Source of the DNA: Clostridia bacterium
GTDB lineage: Bacteria; Bacillota_A; Clostridia; Christensenellales; Aristaeellaceae
Direction: 5' to 3'
Assembly (NCBI GenBank): GCA_017481065.1
Contig: JAFUPT010000053.1
Coordinates: 1 to 7,146 of the forward strand
Length of the DNA stretch: 7,146 nt
In this document: positions 1 through 4,629 of the stretch, piece by piece
Layout: the number at the start of each line of letters is the position of its first letter
Numbering within the stretch: position 1 is the first letter of the stretch
The notes under the pieces: model-generated
The model's input: only the letters and a program-made list of their open reading frames with translations
What the model was told of the DNA's origin: nothing
Databases searched by the model: none
Translations under genes and position numbers: made by a program

Positions 1-11
1 CCCCTCTCCGG

Positions 12-28
12 GCAACGCTTCGCGTTGC
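12..28. repeat. Triloop inverted repeat (hairpin family member)
   Basis: A perfect 7-bp inverted repeat, gcaacgc / gcgttgc, surrounds a three-base loop (ttc). The same stem occurs at 149-165 with loop gca, and a compensated version (gcgacgc / gcgtcgc) occurs at 1562-1578. It may be the edge of a larger element that continues upstream of the window. Confidence 0.7.
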
Positions 29-148
29 AATAAGCAATCTCAACATCTTCCTCTGACAGGACGGATGCCTTGAAGAAGAGGAGAAAGCCCCAATTTCTTC
101 CCCCGGCGATGCGTAGCGCTGAAGGAATTGTTTTTCATCGTTATTCCG

Positions 149-228
149 GCAACGCGCAGCGTTGCCTGCTGAGGGTTCTCAGGGGAATCATTCCCCTGAG
201 CAGGGGTTTCAGGGGACAGCGTCCCCTG
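149..228. repeat. Composite hairpin repeat, three triloop palindromes in a row
   Basis: Three perfect inverted repeats follow one another, each with a three-base loop: 149-165 (7-bp stem, loop gca), 178-200 (10-bp stem ctcaggggaa, loop tca) and 210-228 (8-bp stem caggggac, loop agc). The order and several blocks (GCCTGC.GAGGG, AATCATT.CCCCTGAGC, GTCCCCTG) recur at 1562-1690, so this is a copy of a dispersed intergenic element. It carries no open frame. It lies more than 100 bases upstream of prfB and may form RNA hairpins in any read-through transcript. Confidence 0.75.
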
Positions 229-235
229 CCGTTCT

Positions 236-265
236 CCTTCATCGTCTACCCCTTCATCGTCTACC
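236..265. repeat. 15-base tandem repeat, two perfect copies
   Basis: The unit ccttcatcgtctacc occurs twice head to tail (236-250 and 251-265). The next bases (cccttaccg...) look like a decayed third copy. It is non-coding and lies about 60 bases upstream of prfB. No function can be read from it. Confidence 0.85.
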
Positions 266-315
266 CCCTTACCGTTCGCCCCCGACCGCCTTCCACGGCG
301 CATAATCTTAGATTT

Positions 316-323
316 GGATGTGA
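316..323 (+). promoter_or_regulatory. Ribosome binding site fixing the prfB start
   Basis: GGATGTGA matches seven of eight bases of the anti-16S sequence GGAGGTGA and lies five bases before ATG 329. This favours ATG 329 over TTG 314, which this site would overlap, and over ATG 338, which would be 14 bases away. Confidence 0.6.
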
Positions 324-328
324 ATAAT

Positions 329-1426
329 ATGATTGAAATGGAAGTCTTCAAGCAGGACCTTGCTGCCGTTCGAAGCATGATCGAAGAAGCCGGCGAATCC
401 CTCCACATCGACCTTTTGAGGGAACAGCTGGTGGAATACAACGAGGATATGGGCTCCGCCGGCTTCTGGGATGACACCGAGCGCGCCACCCAGATCTCCG
501 CCAAGGCCAACTCCACCGAAGCCCGCATCAAGAACTATGAGGGCCTGATTTCCCGCGCGGATGAAATCGAGGTCATGATGGAACTGGTTGCCGAGGAAGA
601 GGACGAGGACATGGCCGAGGAAATCAAGTCCGAATTTGCCTCCCTGAAGGAGGATCTGGAATCCCTGCGCCTGCAGACCCTGCTCACCGGCGAGTACGAT
701 TCCTGCAACTGCATTCTCACCCTGCACGCCGGCGCGGGCGGAACCGAGGCCCAGGACTGGACCCAGATGCTCTACCGCATGTACACCCGCTTCTGCGAGC
801 GCATGGGCTTTACCGTCAAGGAGCTGGATTCGCTGGACGGCGATTCCGCAGGCCTGAAATCCGTGTCCTTTGAGGTGACCGGCGATTATGCCTACGGCTA
901 CCTCAAGGCCGAGCGCGGCGTGCACCGCCTGGTGCGCATCTCCCCGTTTGACGCCAATGCCCGCCGCCAGACCAGCTTCTCCTCTCTGGACGTGGCTCCC
1001 ATCATCGTGGATAATTCCGAGATCGAAATCAAGACCGAGGACCTGCGCATCGATACCTACCGTGCATCCGGTAAGGGCGGCCAGCACGTTAACCGTACCG
1101 ACTCCGCCGTGCGCATCACCCACCTGCCCACCGGCATCGTGGTGCAGTGCCAGAACGAGCGAAGCCAGCTGCAGAACAAGGAAAAATGCTTCATCTGGCT
1201 GCGCGCCAAGCTGGCCGAGCTCAAGGAACAGCAGCGCCAGGAGCAGATGGGCGATATCAAGGGCGAGCTCAAGAAGATCGAATGGGGCAGCCAGATCCGC
1301 TCCTATGTCTTCCAGCCCTACACCATGGTCAAGGACCATCGCACCGGCTACGAAATGGGCAACATCGGCGAGGTTATGGATGGCAAGCTGGAGGGCTTCG
1401 TCACTTCCTACCTGCAGAAGCTGTAA
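329..1426 (+). CDS. prfB: Peptide chain release factor 2 (RF2), no programmed frameshift
   Basis: RF2 recognises UGA and UAA stop codons in the ribosomal A site and triggers peptide release. The 365-residue product equals the usual RF2 length. The stop-codon-reading tripeptide SPF lies at residues 205-207 and the catalytic GGQ loop at 250-252, inside SGKGGQHVNRTDSAVRITH. SPF rather than PxT marks it as RF2, not RF1. The N-terminal helical domain (1-115) is acidic, with the GFWDD motif near 45-49. Most bacterial prfB genes need a +1 shift at codon 25/26 (CTT TGA C). Here the same place reads CTC CAC (401-406), L25-H26, with no in-frame UGA and no upstream AGGGGG, so the gene is read straight through. 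It ends in TAA and is followed by hairpin repeats and a terminator, so it appears monocistronic. secA, often upstream, is not seen. Confidence 0.97.
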   Translation: MIEMEVFKQDLAAVRSMIEEAGESLHIDLLREQLVEYNEDMGSAGFWDDTERATQISAKANSTEARIKNYEGLISRADEIEVMMELVAEEEDEDMAEEIKSEFASLKEDLESLRLQTLLTGEYDSCNCILTLHAGAGGTEAQDWTQMLYRMYTRFCERMGFTVKELDSLDGDSAGLKSVSFEVTGDYAYGYLKAERGVHRLVRISPFDANARRQTSFSSLDVAPIIVDNSEIEIKTEDLRIDTYRASGKGGQHVNRTDSAVRITHLPTGIVVQCQNERSQLQNKEKCFIWLRAKLAELKEQQRQEQMGDIKGELKKIEWGSQIRSYVFQPYTMVKDHRTGYEMGNIGEVMDGKLEGFVTSYLQKL

Positions 1427-1442
1427 GCCCGGGAGGGGGACC

Positions 1443-1494
1443 TTGGGGGCTTTCAGCCCCCAAACCCCTGACCAGGGGGCGAGCCGCCCCCTGG
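1443..1494. repeat. Paired GC-rich triloop hairpins downstream of prfB
   Basis: Two perfect inverted repeats lie side by side just after prfB. One is a 9-bp stem ttgggggct / agcccccaa with loop ttc (1443-1463). The other is a 10-bp stem ccagggggcg / cgccccctgg with loop agc (1472-1494). Read on the - strand, the segment contains GGGTCCAGGGG and CAGGGGTTT, blocks also present at 1587-1597 and 202-209, so it is an inverted member of the same family. Neither stem is followed by a T-run, so they are not terminators by themselves. Confidence 0.75.
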
Positions 1495-1506
1495 ACCCGG
1501 CACATA

Positions 1507-1535
1507 AAAAACGCGCCATAAGCAGGCGCGTTTTT
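1507..1535. terminator. Strong bidirectional Rho-independent terminator after prfB
   Basis: The 11-bp perfect stem aaaaacgcgcc / ggcgcgttttt has a seven-base loop (1518-1524). The T5 arm serves the + strand, and the A5 arm gives a T-run on the - strand. It ends the prfB transcript 80 bases after its stop and separates it from the next unit. Confidence 0.9.
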
Positions 1536-1561
1536 CAGAATGATTGAGGTGAAAAATCCAA

Positions 1562-1690
1562 GCGACGCGAAGCGTCGCCTGCAGAGGGGTCCAGGGGAGG
1601 AAGCGAAGCGACTAGCTGCGACACACTGAAAGTGTGGGGCAGCCGACAAGAGAAATCATTTCCCCTGAGCGTTCCCCCGTGTCCCCTGAA
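1562..1690. repeat. Composite hairpin repeat, longer variant
   Basis: It starts with a 7-bp triloop palindrome gcgacgc-gaa-gcgtcgc (1562-1578). A second triloop stem, cacact-gaa-agtgtg (1622-1636), is enclosed by gctgc (1615-1619) and gcagc (1639-1643). Its outer blocks match 149-228 (GCCTGC.GAGGG, AGGGGA, AATCATTTCCCCTGAGC, GTCCCCTG). The middle segment, about 1599-1652, is extra and looks inserted between the arms. The element ends at the ribosome binding site of the next gene, so it forms that gene's leader if transcribed from upstream. Confidence 0.65.
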
Positions 1691-1701
1691 AGGAGGCAAC
1701 C

Positions 1702-2400
1702 ATGCATAAACGGGCGTTTGTATTGAATACCATCGGCTGGTTTCTGCTGTTTTTCGCCATGGTGATGGGCTGCGTGCGCAGTGTGGGCCTCGATCCGGGG
1801 CGCTACTATGAATTGCAGCTGGAAGCGGGCGTGCATGAAACGGCGGGCATATCCAAGGAGGATCTGCTGCAGCTGGATGTGTGGCTGGCGCGCTACCTCG
1901 AGGGATCGCTGGACGATCCGAATGCCGAAATCGAGGTCTACGGCCAGATGCAGCCCGCCTTCAACGAAAGGGAACTTGCGCACTTGGCGGATTGCCGCAA
2001 TCTGTTTTCGATCACAACGAACATCTGGCTGAATGTGGGCCTTGCGGTGGCTGGCGTTGCGCTGGCGCTGTACGGAGCGAAACAGGGCCTGCTGCGCCCG
2101 GCCTGCGCGTGGCTCGCAGCGGCGGTGATCGCCGTGCCGGTGGGCCTGCTGGGAATCTGGGCGGCGATTGATTTCAATTCCGCCTTTAATTTCTTCCACC
2201 GTCTCCTCTTCACCAACGACCTCTGGCTCCTGAACCCCGCAACCGATCTGCTGATCCGCATCTGCCCGGCCAGCATGTTCGCATCCCTCGGCCTGCGCAT
2301 CGGCCTGCGAAGCGCGGCAGTGCTGCTGGGCCTTCCGGCATTTCTGACCCTTGCCGCGTATTTTGAAAGACGAAAGAGGAAACAAAATGAAAACCCTTAG
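1702..2400 (+). CDS. DUF1461/TIGR01906-family membrane protein, Lit-like
   Basis: This 232-residue protein has four predicted membrane segments (about 7-27, 105-125, 132-154 and 195-220). A roughly 75-residue extracytoplasmic stretch follows the first. Family signatures seen are FNERELAHLADCRNLF (87-102) and FFHRLLFTNDLWLLNPATD (164-182), followed by a CP near 188. These are typical of the DUF1461 (TIGR01906) family. One branch of that family, Lit, is a lipoprotein intramolecular transacylase that moves an acyl chain to make lyso-form lipoproteins. H166 in the FH motif is the likely key residue by analogy; this is inference from memory of the family. The start has AAAGGAGG (1689-1696) five bases before ATG. 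The C-terminus is basic (ERRKRK). Its last 14 bases overlap tsaD, so the two are probably co-translated. The family call is firm; enzymatic activity is uncertain. Confidence 0.8.
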   Translation: MHKRAFVLNTIGWFLLFFAMVMGCVRSVGLDPGRYYELQLEAGVHETAGISKEDLLQLDVWLARYLEGSLDDPNAEIEVYGQMQPAFNERELAHLADCRNLFSITTNIWLNVGLAVAGVALALYGAKQGLLRPACAWLAAAVIAVPVGLLGIWAAIDFNSAFNFFHRLLFTNDLWLLNPATDLLIRICPASMFASLGLRIGLRSAAVLLGLPAFLTLAAYFERRKRKQNENP

Positions 2401-3460
2401 ATATGAATCCCGCATGCGTGAAAAGGCGGACGCCCTGCGCGCAAAGGGTCACGCCGTGATCCTCGCGGTGGAATCATCCTGCGATGAAACGGCCATTGCC
2501 ATCGTGGAGGACGGCCGCATCGAGCTCGCCAACGCCATCGCCAGCCAAATCGACACCCATGCCCTCTACGGCGGCGTGGTGCCGGAGATCGCAAGCCGCA
2601 TGCATGTGGAGGCCATCGATCCCCTGCTGGAGGAGGCCCTGCGCCAGGCGGGAAAAACCCTTGATGATATCGACGCCATCGCCGTCACCTACGGCCCCGG
2701 CCTCGTGGGCGCGCTGCTTACCGGCGTCAGCTGGGCAAAGGCGCTGGCTTACGCCCGCGACCTGCCGCTGATTCCCGTGAACCACATCGAGGGCCACGTC
2801 AGCGCCAATTACATCGCCCATCCCGATCTCGAGCCGCCCTTTATCTGCCTCGTGGCCTCCGGCGGCCACAGCCACATCGTGGCCGTGGATCACTACGGCG
2901 AGTACCGGCTCATCGGCCAGACCACCGACGACGCCGCGGGCGAGGCCTTTGACAAGGTGGCCCGCGTGCTCAGCATACCCTATCCCGGCGGCCCGCTGCT
3001 GGACAAGCTGGCCGACGAGGGCGACGACCATGCCTACAAGTTCCCCCATCCGCATACCGAGGGAAAGTATGATTTCTCCTTCTCGGGCCTGAAAACCGCC
3101 GTCATCAACCAGGCGCACCATCTGCGCCAGTCCGGCGAGGAGATCATCGCCAGGGATTTCGCCGCATCCTTCCGCAGGAGCGTCGTGGACCTGCTGGTGG
3201 AAAAGACCCTGCTTGCCGCGAAGGACATCGGCGCAAAGAAGCTCACCGTGGCCGGCGGCGTGGCGGCCAATTCCCTGCTCCGCAGTGAGTTGGAGCGCCG
3301 GGGCAAAAAAGCCGGGCTCGATGTATTCATGCCGCCCAAACGGCTGTGCACCGACAACGCCGTGATGATCGGTTCCGCCGCCTACTACCGCCTCATGGCC
3401 GGCGAGCTCGCCGAACTGAACCTGAACGCCCTGCCGTCCATCCGGATGTTTGAGGGGTAA
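2387..3460 (+). CDS. tsaD: tRNA t6A37 threonylcarbamoyltransferase TsaD
   Basis: TsaD transfers the threonylcarbamoyl group from TC-AMP to A37 of ANN-decoding tRNAs, working in the cytoplasm with TsaB and TsaE. The 357-residue protein has the ASKHA-fold signature ESSCDETAIAI (29-39), VVPEIASR (64-71), the iron-binding HIEGH (H133, H137), VASGGHSHI (157-164), DDAAGEAFDKVAR (181-193), FSFSGLKTAV (230-239), AGGVAANSLLR (289-299) and CTDNA with metal ligand D324. I chose ATG 2387 because AAAGAGGAA (2374-2382) precedes it. A longer frame from ATG 2351 lacks a ribosome binding site. The start overlaps the membrane-protein gene by 14 bases. About 22 residues precede the conserved core, more than in the Bacillus protein. 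tsaB, tsaE and rimI are not adjacent. A terminator follows about 70 bases after TAA. Confidence 0.97.
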   Translation: MKTLRYESRMREKADALRAKGHAVILAVESSCDETAIAIVEDGRIELANAIASQIDTHALYGGVVPEIASRMHVEAIDPLLEEALRQAGKTLDDIDAIAVTYGPGLVGALLTGVSWAKALAYARDLPLIPVNHIEGHVSANYIAHPDLEPPFICLVASGGHSHIVAVDHYGEYRLIGQTTDDAAGEAFDKVARVLSIPYPGGPLLDKLADEGDDHAYKFPHPHTEGKYDFSFSGLKTAVINQAHHLRQSGEEIIARDFAASFRRSVVDLLVEKTLLAAKDIGAKKLTVAGGVAANSLLRSELERRGKKAGLDVFMPPKRLCTDNAVMIGSAAYYRLMAGELAELNLNALPSIRMFEG

Positions 3461-3495
3461 TGGGGAAGACGCTGGAGCTACGCCCCACCCCCGGC

Positions 3496-3510
3496 AGGGA
3501 CGGTGTCCCT
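3496..3510. repeat. Small triloop inverted repeat after tsaD
   Basis: agggac / gtccct (6 bp) encloses loop ggt. It repeats the GGGAC-NNN-GTCCC theme of 210-228 and belongs loosely to the same triloop class. No T-run follows. Confidence 0.5.
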
Positions 3511-3528
3511 TTGGAAACCCCGGAATAA

Positions 3529-3554
3529 AAAATGATCCCGGGCGGAATCATTTT
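3529..3554 (+). terminator. Probable Rho-independent terminator of the tsaD unit
   Basis: An 8-bp stem aaaatgat / atcatttt closes a GC-rich loop, cccgggcgga, that can pair further inside, and ends in TTTT. It lies 68 bases after the tsaD stop. The lower stem is AT-rich, so on its own it is weaker than the second terminator at 3627-3659. Confidence 0.6.
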
Positions 3555-3626
3555 GAATAAGGGAAGTACAAAGCCTGTCTCTTGAGGGGAAATTGGCCTT
3601 TGGGGCCGGATAGATTGTTATTCTTC

Positions 3627-3659
3627 AGAAAATCGTGCCGCTGTCCGGCACGATTTTCT
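3627..3659. terminator. Very strong bidirectional terminator upstream of the DnaA-box region
   Basis: The perfect 14-bp stem agaaaatcgtgccg / cggcacgattttct has a five-base loop (3641-3645) and is followed by more T residues on the + strand. The AAAA arm gives a T-run on the - strand too. It backs up the tsaD terminator and would shield the DnaA-box region from incoming transcription. The 70 bases between the two terminators hold no gene I can recognise. Confidence 0.92.
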
Positions 3660-3671
3660 TTTGTGCGGGTT

Positions 3672-3720
3672 CCAAGGGGGGGCGCTGCCCCTTTGGCGGA
3701 TTCTTAAGGCGGAGCCTTAA
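3672..3720. repeat. Paired triloop hairpin repeat
   Basis: Two hairpins occur in tandem. ccaagggg...cccctttgg spans 3672-3696, with an inner ggggc-gct-gcccc triloop at 3679-3691. ttaaggc-gga-gccttaa (7 bp, loop gga) spans 3704-3720. The first resembles the GGGTCCAGGGGGC...GCCCCCTGG hairpin at 1472-1494 read on the - strand. It marks the last GC-rich sequence before the AT-rich region begins. Confidence 0.65.
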
Positions 3721-3750
3721 TCGTCTCACTCTCCTGCCCCCACAAACCTA

Positions 3751-3810
3751 ACGTATATTTTAAATGAATATACATGTAATACTTTTGAAACATATTACCG
3801 AACTTTCGAC
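3751..3810. other. AT-rich segment, candidate DNA unwinding element
   Basis: By hand count only 15 of these 60 bases are G or C (25%), against roughly 60% in the genes around. It contains the inverted repeat gtatatt / aatatac (3753-3759 and 3767-3773) and acatgt. It ends five bases before the first perfect DnaA box (3815-3823). Its position beside the box cluster fits a duplex unwinding element. A second, milder AT-rich stretch (3870-3956, about 36% GC) lies between the two box groups and is an alternative. Confidence 0.5.
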
Positions 3811-3811
3811 A
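3805..3811 (-). promoter_or_regulatory. Spo0A-box match beside the first DnaA box
   Basis: TTCGACA is the exact reverse complement of the 0A-box core TGTCGAA and lies three bases from the DnaA box at 3815. In Bacillus subtilis, Spo0A binds 0A boxes within oriC and restrains initiation. A single 7-mer has roughly a 5% chance of appearing in this stretch on either strand, so this is suggestive only. Confidence 0.35.
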
Positions 3812-3814
3812 TAG

Positions 3815-4089
3815 TTATGCACAGGAACGATCGGTGGATAAGCGGTTTTTATCCACAAGAATTGGATAATTTGGACAAAATAATGACGGGAAAACCACAA
3901 TACAGTCACGAAAACCGACCGAATTTGATTCTGGTTTGATTTAAACAGACTAAAGTTTGTGGATAAGAAATTATTCAATTGGGCCTCGATTGTGGATAAG
4001 TTGGGAAAAGCCCGTAAAATGCGGGGTTTTGGGGATAAAATCTGTGGATAAGGGTGTGGAAAATGTGGATTACCGGGGATTTTTCCACG
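3815..4089. other. DnaA-box cluster, candidate replication origin (oriC) or DnaA-titration site
   Basis: DnaA, the replication initiator, binds TTATNCACA. Perfect boxes are TTATGCACA at 3815-3823 (+), TTATCCACA at 3849-3857 (+), and TGTGGATAA (- strand box) at 3958-3966, 3991-3999 and 4043-4051. One-mismatch boxes, all on the - strand, are at 3833-3841, 4030-4038, 4055-4063 and 4064-4072; weaker ones are at 3861-3869 and 4081-4089. They form a left group of mixed orientation and a right group almost entirely in - orientation, separated by about 90 AT-rich bases. This resembles a bipartite origin. No gene lies inside; short open frames here are random. The G/C bias of the + strand changes sign across this region. 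dnaA and dnaN are not adjacent, unlike most Firmicutes origins, so a datA-like or Bacillus DBC-like titration cluster is the alternative. The cluster itself is certain; origin function is inferred. Confidence 0.7.
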
Positions 4090-4146
4090 CCGATTATTCA
4101 GTGACTGTACATGCTTTATGCAGGAAAAATGGAACGTGCGGATTTA

Positions 4147-4160
4147 AATTTTACAAAATT
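4147..4160. repeat. AT-rich inverted repeat upstream of the mrnC promoter
   Basis: aatttt / aaaatt (6 bp, two-base spacer) lies 14 bases before the proposed -35 box. It could be an UP-like element or an operator, but nothing decides this. Confidence 0.3.
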
Positions 4161-4173
4161 CGGCGCATCTTGC

Positions 4174-4202
4174 TTGTTTGGAAACATTTCTTCTGTTATA
4201 CT
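4174..4202 (+). promoter_or_regulatory. Sigma-A-type promoter of the mrnC-rlmB-rae1-sigH operon
   Basis: The -10 box TATACT (4197-4202, five of six consensus bases) stands 17 bases after a weak -35 TTGTTT (4174-4179), about 25 bases before the mrnC start. It lies roughly 100 bases right of the last DnaA box, so bound DnaA could affect it. A TTGCTT at 4170 would give a 21-base spacer and is less likely. Confidence 0.55.
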
Positions 4203-4230
4203 TAAATCATGGATAATCAGGAGAAGAATG

Positions 4231-4629
4231 ATGTTTGAACATAACATGCTGCCCGGCTCCCTGGAGCTGGCTTATATGGGGGATGCGATTTACGATCTCT
4301 ATGTGCGCGAGCGGCTCTTGAAGAAGGGCGGCAGGGTGCAGGCGATGCACAGGGAAGCCATCAAGCTGGTGTGCGCCCATGCCCAGAGCGCCGCGCTGGG
4401 GAAGATCGAGGGCGGGCTCACGGAGGCGGAAGCCGGCGTGGTGCGCCGCGCACGCAACGCCCACCAGAAGCCGCCGAAGAACGCCGATCCCGGCGAATAC
4501 CATCGGGCAACCGCGCTGGAGGCGCTGATCGGCTATCTGTATTTGAGCGGCCAGCAGGCGCGCATGGATGAATTGATCCGAAAGGCTCTTTCGGAGGACG
4601 ATACGGAGGATACCCATGAAGAAGGATGA
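4231..4629 (+). CDS. mrnC: Mini-ribonuclease III, 23S rRNA maturation
   Basis: Mini-III is a dimeric RNase III catalytic domain lacking the dsRNA-binding domain. In Bacillus it trims the ends of 23S precursor rRNA in the assembling 50S particle. The 132-residue product fits. LAYMGDAIYDLYVR (13-26) carries catalytic D18, AHAQSAAL lies at 49-56, RRARNAHQKPPKNA at 72-85, and ATALEALIGYLYLSG (93-107) carries catalytic E97. The family usually has RRGRNA; here the glycine is alanine (A74). AGGAG at 4219-4223 is seven bases from ATG 4231 but only four from the adjacent ATG 4228, so I prefer 4231; the difference is one Met. The C-terminus is acidic (SEDDTEDTHEEG). The gene overlaps rlmB by 14 bases and heads the operon. 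cysS, its usual upstream neighbour, is absent. Confidence 0.94.
   Translation: MFEHNMLPGSLELAYMGDAIYDLYVRERLLKKGGRVQAMHREAIKLVCAHAQSAALGKIEGGLTEAEAGVVRRARNAHQKPPKNADPGEYHRATALEALIGYLYLSGQQARMDELIRKALSEDDTEDTHEEG

Larger units (their letters stand above)
1..313. other. Intergenic region upstream of prfB, no gene
   Basis: I see no credible gene here. The short open frames on both strands run through hairpin repeats and encode low-complexity peptides without a ribosome binding site. The stretch holds perfect inverted repeats (12-28 and 149-228) and a 15-base tandem repeat (236-265). The expected neighbour secA is not visible. A CATAAT hexamer at 301-306 resembles a -10 box, but no matching -35 lies 16-18 bases upstream, so I do not call a prfB promoter. 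Confidence 0.7.

Noticed and set aside
236..265. Tandem repeat as a CRISPR or minisatellite array
   Set aside because: It has only two copies, without spacers, so it is a simple duplication.
70..327. 85-codon + strand frame before prfB
   Set aside because: It runs through hairpin and tandem repeats, encodes a low-complexity peptide and has no supported start.
314..328. TTG at 314 as the prfB start
   Set aside because: It would place the Shine-Dalgarno-like GGATGTGA inside the gene and has no site of its own. ATG 329 is correctly spaced and gives the usual RF2 length.
308..1519. 403-codon open frame on the - strand opposite prfB
   Set aside because: It is the antisense shadow of a clear RF2 gene. 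The peptide is a Gly/Ala/Leu-rich artefact of GCC/GGC codon bias, with no motif and no ribosome binding site.
3555..3660. Possible small RNA ending at the strong terminator
   Set aside because: No promoter is visible between the two terminators, and the sequence matches no RNA family I recognise.
3760..3978. 72-codon - strand frame in the DnaA-box region
   Set aside because: It is made of AT-rich sequence and DnaA boxes, with no ribosome binding site and no recognisable protein feature.
4007..4030. Hairpin aaaagcccg...cggggtttt inside the DnaA cluster as a terminator
   Set aside because: The stem has a central G-G mismatch and only four T residues. No gene precedes it, so it is likely incidental.
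3957..4205. 82-codon + strand frame in the DnaA-box region
   Set aside because: It passes through four or more DnaA boxes and the mrnC promoter. The start lacks a binding site, and the protein pattern only mirrors the repeated boxes.
4111..4230. Upstream start for mrnC at 4111
   Set aside because: It would put the promoter and AT-rich DNA inside the gene. Family homology begins only after Met 4231, where the ribosome binding site fits.
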